Shown: positions 23,352-31,614 of the stretch, piece by piece
Layout: the number at the start of each line of letters is the position of its first letter
How positions within the stretch are numbered: the first letter of the stretch is position 1
Source of the DNA: Gammaproteobacteria bacterium
Lineage (GTDB): Bacteria; Pseudomonadota; Gammaproteobacteria; HK1
Direction: 5' to 3'
Assembly: GCA_022823045.1 (NCBI GenBank)
Contig: JAJDXW010000072.1
Location: forward strand, 1 to 35,744
Length of the DNA: 35,744 nucleotides
Notes under the pieces: model-generated
Databases searched by the model: none
Told to the model about the DNA's origin: nothing
Seen by the model: the letters and a program-made list of their open reading frames with translations, nothing else
Position numbers and translations under genes: made by a program

Positions 23352-24121
23352 GCGGCGCCCGCCGGTAGGGCGGAGTCCCGGGCGGCGCGGGCGTCGGCCT
23401 CGATCCGGTCGATGACCGCCGGCAGCTCGCTCAGGCACGCCACCTCCCCGTCCGCCACGGCCGCCCCGTTCGGGAGGGGCGCTCGCTCCCGGTTGACCCA
23501 GACGGTGTACCAGCCGAGTCGCTTGGCCCCGGCCACGTCGGCGTCGAGGTGGTCGCCGACGTGCACGATCTCGTCCGGCTCGAGTCCGGTCCGGCGCATC
23601 GCCTCCTCGAACATGGCGGGCTCGGGTTTGCTCAGCCCAACCTCTCCCGCCTGGATCGCGAAGTGGAACAGGGGTCCGATGTCGAGCCTGCGCACGTCGG
23701 CGTTCCCGTTGGTGAGGGCGCCGATGACGTAGCGTCGGCGGAGGGTCCGCAGCACTTCCACCGCGTGTTCGTGGTACTCGATGGTGTGCCGGGACGTGAG
23801 GAACACCTCGAAACCGGCTCGCGCGAGGCGTTCCGCCTCCGTCTCCGCGCGGCCGGTTCGAACGAGGGCGGCCTTCAGCACCTGCACCCGAAGCTCGCTC
23901 ACGTCGTGCGCGAGGTGCGGCGTCTTCGCAATAATCGCGGTGCGGACCCTGAACAGCGCCTCGCGATCGTAGCGCGCTGCCATGTCCGGGCAGTTCGCGT
24001 CGAGCCAGGCGCGCAGAGCCCGCTCGGCGCAAGCGATCGCGGGCTCGACGTCCCACAACGTGTCGTCGAGATCGAAGGTGACCGCGCGAATCGGTCCCGG
24101 GTGGATGCGGTCGGCGACCAT
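23348..24121 (-). CDS. HAD-superfamily hydrolase (phosphatase)
   Basis: A 257-residue HAD phosphatase with all four motifs: motif I FDLDDTLWD (nucleophile Asp17, acid Asp19), motif II ALTNGN, motif III Lys in GLSKPEPAMFEEA, and motif IV HVGDHLDADVAGAKRLG. The helical cap sits between motifs I and II, as in YjjG/YigB-like enzymes. YigB-type members dephosphorylate FMN precursors and YjjG pyrimidine nucleotides; the substrate here is not determined. The ATG at 24121 begins just before motif I and lies ten bases after a TATAAT box, so the message would be almost leaderless. The gene is divergent from argC. Confidence 0.88.
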   Translation of the reverse strand: MVADRIHPGPIRAVTFDLDDTLWDVEPAIACAERALRAWLDANCPDMAARYDREALFRVRTAIIAKTPHLAHDVSELRVQVLKAALVRTGRAETEAERLARAGFEVFLTSRHTIEYHEHAVEVLRTLRRRYVIGALTNGNADVRRLDIGPLFHFAIQAGEVGLSKPEPAMFEEAMRRTGLEPDEIVHVGDHLDADVAGAKRLGWYTVWVNRERAPLPNGAAVADGEVACLSELPAVIDRIEADARAARDSALPAGAA

Positions 24122-24130
24122 GTTCGGGAG

Positions 24131-24138
24131 ATTATAAT
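24131..24138. promoter_or_regulatory. Palindromic -10 box ATTATAAT
   Basis: ATTATAAT reads the same on both strands and gives a perfect TATAAT in each direction. On the minus strand it would start transcription near 24124, three bases before the HAD gene; on the plus strand near 24145, about 145 bases before argC. It is a striking A/T island in GC-rich DNA. No matching -35 box is visible in either direction. Confidence 0.5.
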
Positions 24139-24266
24139 CGCGCCTCGCCGGGCGCGCGGGCGCTTCCGGGAGCTGCGCCCGGAGCGCGAGGGGTGCCCCA
24201 CGCCCGCTGGCCGGCGGGCGCCGGGGAGAGCACCTGGGCGCGGTCCGCCACCATCCCCGCCGGTAC

Positions 24267-24290
24267 GTGAAACCGAAGAGGTGAAACCGA
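24267..24290 (+). repeat. Short direct repeat at the argC ribosome-binding site
   Basis: GTGAAACCGA occurs at 24267-24276 and again at 24281-24290, separated by AGAG. The AAGAGG between the copies is the likely ribosome-binding site, and the second copy ends on the A of the ATG. It may be a slippage duplication. Confidence 0.4.
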
Positions 24291-25246
24291 TGCCGTCCAA
24301 CCGGCCGAGGGTCTACATCGACGGCCACGTGGGCACCACCGGGCTGCGTATCCGGGACTGGCTGCACGGGCGCGACGACCTCGATCTCCTTCATCTTCCC
24401 GAGGGGAGCCGCAAGGATCCGGAGGCGCGCCGCTCACGGGTGCAGGAGGCCGACGTGGCGGTGCTGTGCCTGCCGGACGCCGCGGCGCGCGAGGCGGCGG
24501 CGTGGGCTTCGGAGAGCGGGACCCGGGTCGTGGATGCGAGCACCGCGCACCGCGTGGCGGACGGGTGGACCTACGGGCTGCCGGAGCTCGATCCCGGACG
24601 GCGCGCACGGATCGGCGACGCCGGGCGCGTATCGAATCCCGGTTGCTACCCGAGCGGCTTCGTGCTCCTCGTCCGCCCCCTGGTCGATGCGGGATTGCTC
24701 GCGCCGGAAACTCTGCTCTCGGTGCACGCCCTGTCCGGCTATTCCGGTGGCGGCCGCGCGCTCATCGAGCGGTGGGAGTCGCCGGAGGCAGGGCTGGAAC
24801 GCCTCCCGTACGAGGCTCCCTACGCGCTCGATCGGGTACACAAGCACATCCCGGAAATGACCCGCTACGCGGGGCTCGTCCGAGAGCCGCAGTTCCTGCC
24901 CGCCGTCGGTCCGTTCCGGTGTGGCATGCGGGTCCAGATCCCGATTCCGGCCGGTGTCCTGGCGGGCGACGGCGCCCGGGTGCGCGAGGTGCTCACCGAC
25001 CGGTACGCCGACGAGCCGTTCGTTCGGGTGGTGTCCCGGGTCGAGGCGGCGCCGGACGAATGGGCGCTCGACCCCCGCGCCTGCAACGACACCAATCGGA
25101 TCGAGCTGCACGTGTTCCCCCATCCGTCGGGGCACGTCCTGCTGGTCGCGATCCTGGACAACCTCGGCAAGGGGGCGTCGGGCGCCGCGATCCAGAACCT
25201 CAACCTCATGCTGGGTCTCGACGAGGGGGCCGGACTGCCCGCGTAG
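24290..25246 (+). CDS. argC: N-acetyl-gamma-glutamyl-phosphate reductase, type 2
   Basis: A 318-residue dehydrogenase of arginine synthesis that reduces N-acetylglutamyl phosphate to the semialdehyde with NADPH. The nucleotide motif is YIDGHVGTTGLRI (9-21), the short type-2 form; the catalytic cysteine is Cys119 in VSNPGCYPSGF; SGYSGGG and the HKHIPEM histidine segment follow. Length agrees with the type-2 branch (about 310) and not type 1 (about 345). The ATG at 24290 has AAGAGG eight bases upstream; a GTG at 24281 is also in frame. No other arginine gene is nearby. A perfect hairpin follows the stop. Confidence 0.93.
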   Translation: MPSNRPRVYIDGHVGTTGLRIRDWLHGRDDLDLLHLPEGSRKDPEARRSRVQEADVAVLCLPDAAAREAAAWASESGTRVVDASTAHRVADGWTYGLPELDPGRRARIGDAGRVSNPGCYPSGFVLLVRPLVDAGLLAPETLLSVHALSGYSGGGRALIERWESPEAGLERLPYEAPYALDRVHKHIPEMTRYAGLVREPQFLPAVGPFRCGMRVQIPIPAGVLAGDGARVREVLTDRYADEPFVRVVSRVEAAPDEWALDPRACNDTNRIELHVFPHPSGHVLLVAILDNLGKGASGAAIQNLNLMLGLDEGAGLPA

Positions 25247-25261
25247 CTGGCGGCGCCACGC

Positions 25262-25284
25262 CGACCCGGAGGGGGTCCGGGTCG
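25262..25284 (+). terminator. Hairpin after argC
   Basis: CGACCCGGA (25262-25270) and TCCGGGTCG (25276-25284) form a perfect 9-bp stem with a five-G loop, 16 bases after the argC stop. A second small hairpin, CCGCC/GGCGG at 25329-25344, lies close to the end of the convergent Nudix gene. Neither has a T-run. Confidence 0.45.
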
Positions 25285-25357
25285 AGCCGCCCGGAATCCG
25301 CGGCTGGCCGCGGCCGTTCGCAATCGTGCCGCCACCTTCGGCGGGGGGAGGCGAGGA

Positions 25358-26185
25358 TCAGCCGAGCCGGGTGAACGCGCCCCGCGCGTCGACGAAGGCC
25401 TCGGTCAGCCCGTATCCCGCGCCGGCCGGGATCCTGAGCCTCCGGCCGCCCTCGACCTTCTGCCCCCGCGGCATTACGGTGACCGGCGGAGCGGAACGGG
25501 CCGCGGCGAGCGCCTCGGCCACGGTGGCGCTGCGCCCGAACTTCTGCGCGTTGAGCCGGGTCGGAAACATGACGTACCACTCTCCCGCGTCGGCCGCCGC
25601 GACGAGCGCGGCAGGGGTGATCCACACCGACGCGGTGGATTCGTGGCCGTCGTGCCGCGCCTCCTGCTCCCGCGACGCGTCGGCCACGAAGAAGTGGGTG
25701 TCGAACCGCTTCGGCTGGGACTCCGGCGTGATCCAGTGCGCGAACGGGACCAGGCGGTCGCCGGCGAGCATGAGGTCCTCGGCCTCCGCGAGGGCCAGCA
25801 TGTCAAGGGAATGGTCCGCGAGGGCGCTCGCGAATCGGCGCTTGATCGCGTCGACCCGGCCTTGTCCGACGAGCTCGGTCGAGTCGCGGGCGCGGGCGAG
25901 CAGGATCCCGCATTCCTCGAACGCCTCGCGGATGGCCGCGATTCGGAACGCGAGACCCTCTGCATCGAGAACATCCGATCCCTCCACCCGCGCCCGCAGC
26001 GCCGGGTTCCGGTCCGCTTCGTCCACCGTTCCCCCGGGATAGACGAGCGCGCCGGACGCGAACGCGCTGTCGCGGCTGCGGGCGAGCAGGAACAGCTCCG
26101 GGCCGTCCGGTCCGTCCCGGGCGAGCAGGAGCGAGGCGGCGGCACGCGCCGGGACGGGCGGCCGCGCCGCAGGTTCCTCGTTCAT
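25358..26185 (-). CDS. Nudix hydrolase (NUDT19/CoA-pyrophosphatase-like)
   Basis: A 275-residue hydrolase with a split Nudix box. GALVYPGGTVDEAD (45-58) is followed by an insertion and then by REAFEECGIL (86-95), the metal-binding REx2EE core. This arrangement, the length and the later HWITPE..KRFDTHFFVA resemble the NUDT19/RP2p subgroup, which cleaves acyl-CoA or CoA to phosphopantetheine products; the specificity is inferred. An upstream in-frame start at 26239 exists, but the ATG at 26185 starts nearer the domain and has GAGGA upstream. It is 115 bases beyond the end of the kinase gene, on the same strand. Confidence 0.82.
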   Translation of the reverse strand: MNEEPAARPPVPARAAASLLLARDGPDGPELFLLARSRDSAFASGALVYPGGTVDEADRNPALRARVEGSDVLDAEGLAFRIAAIREAFEECGILLARARDSTELVGQGRVDAIKRRFASALADHSLDMLALAEAEDLMLAGDRLVPFAHWITPESQPKRFDTHFFVADASREQEARHDGHESTASVWITPAALVAAADAGEWYVMFPTRLNAQKFGRSATVAEALAAARSAPPVTVMPRGQKVEGGRRLRIPAGAGYGLTEAFVDARGAFTRLG

Positions 26186-26300
26186 GTGAAGCGTCGTCCT
26201 CGTGGAGCGGAGGGGGTGAGGACGCCGGCCGCGGACCAAGCCCGGATGGCGCGCTCCCGTGAACCGGCCCCGTGGGCCAGAGGGCGAGGCGGGTGCCGCC

Positions 26301-28583
26301 TCACGCCGCCGCGTCCGTCTGGTCGTCCTCGACGAGCCCCGCCATGCCGCCGTCCACCGGCAGCCGGACCTTGAACTCGGTGAACTCGCCTTCCTGCGAG
26401 TCCACGCTCATCTCGCCGCCGTGGCGGCGCACGATGTCGTTGGAGATGGAAAGCCCGAGCCCGGTCCCTTCGTTCGTCGCCTTGGTGGTGAAGAAAGGCT
26501 CGAAGATCTTGGCGACCACCGATTCCGGAATCCCGGTGCCGTTGTCCCGAACGCGTACCTCCACCATCTCGTCGTCGCGACGGGTCTTGAGCCACAGGGT
26601 GGGCTCGTAGCCGCCCGATTCGGTCTTGCGCCGCTCGTCGGTGGCCTGGCACGCGTTGGTGACGATGTTCAGGAACACCCGGCTCATGTCCTGCGGGACG
26701 GCCTGGATCGCGCCCGCCCCTTCGTCGAACTCCTGGTGGAACGTCACGTTGAACTCGCTGTCGAGGGCCCGCCGGCTGTGGTAGGCGAGGTTCGCGTACT
26801 CCATCAGCATCGCGTTCACGTCGACCGACTCGAGGTCGCCGGAGGACTCGCGCGAGTGCGAGAGCATGCCCCGCACGATGCTGTCCGCCCGCAGGCTGTG
26901 CTCGACGATCTTGCCGAGGCTCGTGTCGAGCTCCCCGGCGACGTCGTCCAGCTCCTCGCGGGTCTTCTCGTCGAGATTCTCCCCGGAGTCGTCGAGGATC
27001 TCCTTCATCTCCTCGGTGAGCTCGCGCGAGATCTCGGAGAAATTCTTGATGAAGTTGAGCGGGTTCTTGATCTCGTGGGCGACCCCGGCCGTCAACTGGC
27101 CGAGGGCGGCCAGCTTCTCCTGCAGGACCACCTGGTCCTGGGCGCGGCGCAGGTCGGTCAGCACCCCCTCGAGCTCGACATTCTTTGCCCGCACCTCCTC
27201 CGCCAGCATCTCCACCAGGTTGAGCCGCTGGACCTCCAGGGCATGCTGGCGGAAGACCTCGAGGGCGTCCGCCATGTCGGTGACCTCGTCGTGTCCCCCG
27301 ACATCCACCGAGGTCTCGAGGTCGCCCCCCGCCATCCGCCGCATCGATGCGGCGAGGCTCGTGATGCGGCGCACCAGAACCCGGCCGACGAGGAGCCAGC
27401 CGATGAGCACCAGGGCCACGATGCCGATCACGTTGAGGGTCAGGAGGAGGACGAGACCGACCTGGATCGCCGACTCCGAATCGGCCGCCGCCGCCGAGGC
27501 CCGTTCGCGGGCGGCCGCCACGATCCCCTCCGCGGCGGCCACCAGCTCCGTTTCCAGGCGGCGATTGCGCGCGAGGTACTCCTGCTGGAGCCCGATGAGC
27601 CGAAGCTCGTTCTCGCGGAGACGGAAGGCGCTAGTGCCCCTCGAACCGAATCCGATCAGGTTCTTGAGGTGCGCCTCAAGATCCGCGTGATCGATTCCCG
27701 CCCGGGCGCGCTGGAGATTCCTCGCCACCGAATCGAACTGCTCGCGGAGGGGGCGGAGGAGATCCGGGTCGGTGACCTCGAGCGCTTGTCCGAGCAGGCT
27801 CTCCGCGAGGCTCGACTGGGCACTCAGGGCAAGCAGGCTGCGGTACCGCGACAGCTCCCGGTACGATGCGCGCTCGTCGGGCGGGGCGGGCGCGTCGTCG
27901 AGCGTCCGATACCCCGTCGCGAGGAAGAGCATCTGGTCGTCGACCATCGGAAGGAGGATGTCGCCGACCGCGCGGCGTTGGCCCTGGATATCGATGGCCA
28001 TGGCCTCCTTGGCCTGGGCCAGCTCGATTCGGCGCTCCACCGAGCGGTCGATCCAGTCGATGTTCTCGATGAGGCTCGTGGCGACGCCATCCATCTGCTC
28101 GATCTGGTCCTGCCGTATCTCCATCTGCCGCACCGAGTCCACGATCTCCCCGAAGCCGGAGCGATGGGCCGCGAACTCGGCTCGCGCGGTGGCAAGCTCC
28201 TCGCGGGTGTCCGACGCGATGAGGCGGGGCGCGGCCGCGACGAGAAGGGCGCCCCGCTGCGCCAGGAGGAAGGCGGAGTTGAGGTCGGGAACGCTCCGCT
28301 CGGTGATTCGGCGCTGGGCATCGCCCACGTTGAGGAAGGAGTACCCTCCGACGAGGCTCGCGGCGAGCGCGAGCGCGAAGGCCCCGCCGAGGCCGAGGTA
28401 GAGCTTCCCGGCGACGCCGAGGCCGCGGCGCCGGGAGGCCGTTCCGGCGGCGCCCCCCTCGACCTCGGTCGCGCCTTGCGCTTCGGCTTCGGCCACGAGT
28501 CCGGAACTCTCGGACTCGACGGCGGCCGGGAGCGCGTCGGACTCGGGCTCGGGAGAATCGGGCCGGGGGGTATCGCTGCTCAT
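26301..28583 (-). CDS. Membrane histidine kinase with TorS-like helical sensor
   Basis: A 760-residue kinase. Order: acidic cytoplasmic N-terminus (1-57), TM1 (60-85), a periplasmic, almost wholly helical sensor of about 285 residues beginning [21 protein letters not shown]2 (372-400), HAMP (400-455), a coiled coil, the dimerisation domain with [16 protein letters not shown] (His503), and an ATPase domain with the N box near [21 protein letters not shown] (690-696) and GTGLGLS (706-712). The sensor resembles TorS, which is read through a periplasmic binding protein. The start codon overlaps the stop of the binding-protein gene (TGATG; a GTG at 28586 is also possible). It lacks a receiver, so it probably phosphorylates the receiver-PP2C protein of the same operon. 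An E/D-rich insert follows the His helix (528-548). Confidence 0.9.
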   Translation of the reverse strand: MSSDTPRPDSPEPESDALPAAVESESSGLVAEAEAQGATEVEGGAAGTASRRRGLGVAGKLYLGLGGAFALALAASLVGGYSFLNVGDAQRRITERSVPDLNSAFLLAQRGALLVAAAPRLIASDTREELATARAEFAAHRSGFGEIVDSVRQMEIRQDQIEQMDGVATSLIENIDWIDRSVERRIELAQAKEAMAIDIQGQRRAVGDILLPMVDDQMLFLATGYRTLDDAPAPPDERASYRELSRYRSLLALSAQSSLAESLLGQALEVTDPDLLRPLREQFDSVARNLQRARAGIDHADLEAHLKNLIGFGSRGTSAFRLRENELRLIGLQQEYLARNRRLETELVAAAEGIVAAARERASAAAADSESAIQVGLVLLLTLNVIGIVALVLIGWLLVGRVLVRRITSLAASMRRMAGGDLETSVDVGGHDEVTDMADALEVFRQHALEVQRLNLVEMLAEEVRAKNVELEGVLTDLRRAQDQVVLQEKLAALGQLTAGVAHEIKNPLNFIKNFSEISRELTEEMKEILDDSGENLDEKTREELDDVAGELDTSLGKIVEHSLRADSIVRGMLSHSRESSGDLESVDVNAMLMEYANLAYHSRRALDSEFNVTFHQEFDEGAGAIQAVPQDMSRVFLNIVTNACQATDERRKTESGGYEPTLWLKTRRDDEMVEVRVRDNGTGIPESVVAKIFEPFFTTKATNEGTGLGLSISNDIVRRHGGEMSVDSQEGEFTEFKVRLPVDGGMAGLVEDDQTDAAA

Positions 28584-29797
28584 CACTGCGTCCGCGCGGC
28601 CAGCCGTTCTATGGGATGGTAGTGGCCGTCCGGCCCGATCTCGGTCAGAAATACCCGGTCCGAGCCCTGGTTGTCGATCGGCCCGAACTCGAGCTCGAAT
28701 CCGCCAAGATCATGGGTCCCGGTCAAGGTTACCGCGTTGATGAAGCCGTTCCGGGTGAGGTCCCGCCCCGCACGGTCGAGCGCTTCCACCACGAAGCGTC
28801 CGACGATGTAGCCTTCCAGGGAGACGAAGCCCGGCCCGCTCTCCGGCGCGTAGGCGGCGAGGGCGTGCTGGTAGTCGGAGACGACCGGAATGGAGTCGTC
28901 GCCCGGGAATGGGACGACCTGGGTCACGAGCACCCCGTCCCCGGCTTCTCCGAGCTCGTTCGCGAGGGCGTTGCTGCCGACGAACGAGATGTTGACGAAG
29001 ACCGGATCGAATCCGAGGAGACGCGCCCACCGGATGAACGCGGCCACCGGCCGGTACGCTCCGATGATCACCACCGCTTCGGGCCGGCTGTGGCTGAGGT
29101 CGAGCACCGCCGTCTTCACCGCGGTGGTATTCCGGGGATAGGTGCCGACTCCCGCGAGCTCGAGCTTGCGCCGCTTGAGCGCGCGGCTGAGGCCCTTGAA
29201 GCCCGCGAGTCCGTACGAATCGTCCTGGTAGAGGATCCCGATTCGGGTGACGCCCAGGTCGCTCGACAGCCGCTCGACCATCTCCTCGGTTTCCTGGAAA
29301 TAGGAGGCGCGGACGTTGATCACCATGGGGCGGCTTCGGCTGCGCAGGAACTCCGCCCCCGTGAACGGGCCGATGTAGGGCACCCCGGCCGCGGACGCAA
29401 TCGGCTCGGCCGCGTTGGAGGTCGGCGTGCCGACCGCCCCGACGAGGGCGAACACCCGCTCCTCCTCGATGAGCCGGCGGGTGTTGGCGATTGCGGCCTC
29501 CGGCTCGTAGGTGTCGTCGAGGGAGAGGAGCTCGAGCATTCGCCCGTGCACGCCCCCCCTCCGGTTGCGTTCCTCGAACGCGGCGCGGAGCCCGAGCTGC
29601 ATGCCCCGGCCGAGCGCTTGCGCGGGGCCGGAGAAGGCGGCGGACTGGCCGAAGAGCACGCGATCGTCGGTTACGCCCGGGATGTCGTCGGCAGCCCGGG
29701 CCGAAACCAGGGCGACCGCGGTGACCAGGGCGAGGACGACGCCGGCGCGACGCATTCCGGACGAGCTTGGTGAATCGTGGATGGCGCGCGTGGTCAC
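28583..29797 (-). CDS. Periplasmic substrate-binding protein (type I, LivK-like)
   Basis: A 404-residue binding protein of the branched-chain amino acid/amide type (Peripla_BP_6). An internal signal peptide starts at Met15 ([21 protein letters not shown], cleavage before ADD). No lipobox cysteine is present, so it is soluble in the periplasm. Domain features: [54 protein letters not shown], and [18 protein letters not shown]. No permease or ATPase of an ABC transporter is nearby, and both flanking genes are signalling genes, so it most likely presents a ligand to the kinase. The GTG start overlaps the previous stop (GTGA); the ATG at 29755 is an alternative. Confidence 0.88.
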   Translation of the reverse strand: MTTRAIHDSPSSSGMRRAGVVLALVTAVALVSARAADDIPGVTDDRVLFGQSAAFSGPAQALGRGMQLGLRAAFEERNRRGGVHGRMLELLSLDDTYEPEAAIANTRRLIEEERVFALVGAVGTPTSNAAEPIASAAGVPYIGPFTGAEFLRSRSRPMVINVRASYFQETEEMVERLSSDLGVTRIGILYQDDSYGLAGFKGLSRALKRRKLELAGVGTYPRNTTAVKTAVLDLSHSRPEAVVIIGAYRPVAAFIRWARLLGFDPVFVNISFVGSNALANELGEAGDGVLVTQVVPFPGDDSIPVVSDYQHALAAYAPESGPGFVSLEGYIVGRFVVEALDRAGRDLTRNGFINAVTLTGTHDLGGFELEFGPIDNQGSDRVFLTEIGPDGHYHPIERLAARTQ

Positions 29798-30237
29798 TTC
29801 CCTACGTTCTTGGTCAGGGTGAGGCGATTCTTCCCGTCTTCGTGCCGGTAGTCGGCGTCGTCCATGAACGTGCGGACGAAGTGGACCCCGAGACCGCCCA
29901 CCGTCCGCTCCTCGAGCTTCGCTTCGACGTCGGGCACGGGGACCTCGATGAGCGGATTGAATCGCCGTCCGTCGTCGAGGATGTTGACGGTGACGGTCCG
30001 CGAGTCGATCTGGAACTCGAAGTCGACGTGGATCTCGTGCTCCGCGCCGTCGTCGAATCCGTAGTTGATGACATTCAGGACCATCTCCTCGAGACAGAGC
30101 TGGAGCTGGAACCGTGCCTGGTCGGAAACCTGGTGGCGCTCCGCGAATTCGTCAAACGCCGCGGTCAGGCGCTCGAGCTCGAACTTGTCGTTCTTGAGGA
30201 CGAGCTGCAGGTCGGGCAAGGAGGACTTCGCGGTCAC
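29794..30237 (-). CDS. RsbW-like serine kinase / anti-sigma-type ATPase
   Basis: A 147-residue single HATPase_c_2 domain. The N box is LCLEEMVLNVINYGF (47-61; metal-binding Glu51 and Asn55), followed by NILDDGRRFNP (85-95) and the glycine-rich VGGLGVHFVRTFMDDADY (113-130). Proteins of this type phosphorylate STAS antagonists or hold sigma factors or other targets in partner-switching systems. No STAS protein or sigma factor lies near. It overlaps both neighbours by four bases (GTGA at each junction), directly after the PP2C phosphatase, its usual opposite partner. Confidence 0.85.
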   Translation of the reverse strand: MTAKSSLPDLQLVLKNDKFELERLTAAFDEFAERHQVSDQARFQLQLCLEEMVLNVINYGFDDGAEHEIHVDFEFQIDSRTVTVNILDDGRRFNPLIEVPVPDVEAKLEERTVGGLGVHFVRTFMDDADYRHEDGKNRLTLTKNVGK

Positions 30238-31436
30238 TGGGCATTCCCCCCGGCCTTCAGCACCAGGCAGGTCAGGTCGTCGAACTGCTCCGCCTCCCCG
30301 GAGAACCGCACGACGGTCTGCACCAGGGCCTCGACCGCTTCGCGCGCCGGCCCCGGATTCACGCCCGCGATCGCGTCGTGTACCCGCGCGTTCCCGAATT
30401 CCTCCTCTGCCTCGTTCAGGGCTTCCGTAACCCCGTCGGTGTAGAGGAATGCGAGGTCGCCGGGGGAGAGGGTGCTCGTTCGCTCCTCGAACGCCATGTC
30501 GTCGACGATGCCAAGCGGTACCCCACCGGTGAACGGAAGCGCTTCCGTCGAGCCGTCGGTCCGCCGCAGCACGGGGGGCTCATGGCCGGCATTCGCGTAG
30601 GTGAGCGCGCCCGTCCGGGGGTTGAAGACTCCGTAGAACACGGTGACGAACATGGACGCCTGGTTCTCCGCGTGCAGCAGGGCGTTGGCTTCGGTCAGGG
30701 CCTCCGCGGGAGACCCCATCCCGATGGCGATGCCCTTCAACAGGGTCCGGCAGACCATCATGAACAACGCGGCCGGGATCCCCTTCCCCGACACGTCGGC
30801 GATCACGATGCCGAGTCGGCCGTCCTCCAGGCGATAGATGTCGTAGAAATCGCCGCCCACCTCCTTGGCCGGGATCACGCGGCCGTGGACCTCGAACTGC
30901 GGCGTGCACGGAAACGATGTCGGCAGGATGGACAACTGCATGGAGTGGGCGATGTTGAGCTCCTGGCGCAGGGCCTGGAGCTGGTTCTGGGACGACAGCG
31001 CCTCGCGCATGATCCGGGAGTGCCGGAGGGTCTTGTCGATCGTGGTCTCGAGGTCGTCGAAGTCGATCGGCTTGGTCACGAAGTCGAACGCGCCCCGGTT
31101 CATCGCGGTGCGGATGTTGTCCATATCGCCGTAGGCGGAGACCATCACCGCCCGGATCTCGGGATTCACCTCGCCGAGCGCATTGAGGAGGGAAAGGCCG
31201 TCGAGCCGCGGCATGTTGATGTCGGAGAGGATCATCTCGAGCTCGGGATTCTCCGCGAGCCGCTCCAGGGCCTCGAGCCCGTTCTGGGCGAAGGTGAACT
31301 CGAACTCGCCGCGCCGGATGCGGCGACGGAACTTCTGGCGGACGAGGATCTCGAGATCGGGCTCGTCGTCGACGACGAGGATCTTCGCCGGCCGGTCGTC
31401 CATCTGTTCCGGGGAGGTCGCGTCCACGTTCTCCAT
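30234..31436 (-). CDS. Response regulator with PP2C (SpoIIE/RsbU) phosphatase output
   Basis: A 400-residue cytoplasmic protein. The receiver (18-135) has the acidic pair Asp23-Asp24, phosphoacceptor Asp72 (LSDINMP), Ser100 and Lys122 (TKPID). A helical linker (135-168) leads to the phosphatase: PAKEVGGDFYDIY (metal Asp196), VIADVSGKGIPAALFMM (Asp214), NALLHAENQASMFVTVFYG, YANAGHEPPVL, FLYTDGVTEALN and FDDLTCLVL. It resembles RssB/RsbU-like proteins that remove phosphate from a STAS antagonist when the receiver is phosphorylated. It is first in the four-gene operon. A weak -10 (TAGATT, minus strand, 31470-31465) lies about 30 bases upstream in the 178-base gap; no strong -35 is seen. Confidence 0.92.
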   Translation of the reverse strand: MENVDATSPEQMDDRPAKILVVDDEPDLEILVRQKFRRRIRRGEFEFTFAQNGLEALERLAENPELEMILSDINMPRLDGLSLLNALGEVNPEIRAVMVSAYGDMDNIRTAMNRGAFDFVTKPIDFDDLETTIDKTLRHSRIMREALSSQNQLQALRQELNIAHSMQLSILPTSFPCTPQFEVHGRVIPAKEVGGDFYDIYRLEDGRLGIVIADVSGKGIPAALFMMVCRTLLKGIAIGMGSPAEALTEANALLHAENQASMFVTVFYGVFNPRTGALTYANAGHEPPVLRRTDGSTEALPFTGGVPLGIVDDMAFEERTSTLSPGDLAFLYTDGVTEALNEAEEEFGNARVHDAIAGVNPGPAREAVEALVQTVVRFSGEAEQFDDLTCLVLKAGGNAQ

Positions 31437-31614
31437 GGGAAGCCATCCGATTTCGGGTACGGGGAATCTACACGAAAGATGGTGCCTGCCGCGACCGCCC
31501 GGTTACCTTGTGGCCGGGGTTGCCGGGGCGGAACCGGGACGGCCGAGGAGGGGATGCATCGCCCGGCCCGGAGCCGGCGCGACTTCCCGCGGACGGACCG
31601 CAAGGGGTTCCGAA

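Noticed and set aside
22044-24056. A 670-codon open frame on the minus strand
   Set aside because: Antisense to mscS and out of frame with the HAD gene; no recognisable domain or ribosome-binding site.
28583-29797. ABC amino-acid transporter operon
   Set aside because: There is a binding protein only; no permease or ATPase gene lies within the window, and both neighbours are signalling genes.
31437-31500. Possible sigma-54 promoter upstream of the four-gene signalling operon (AGGCAC, 5 bases, TTCG on the minus strand)
   Set aside because: The essential GC of the -12 element is missing (CG instead), so it does not meet the consensus.
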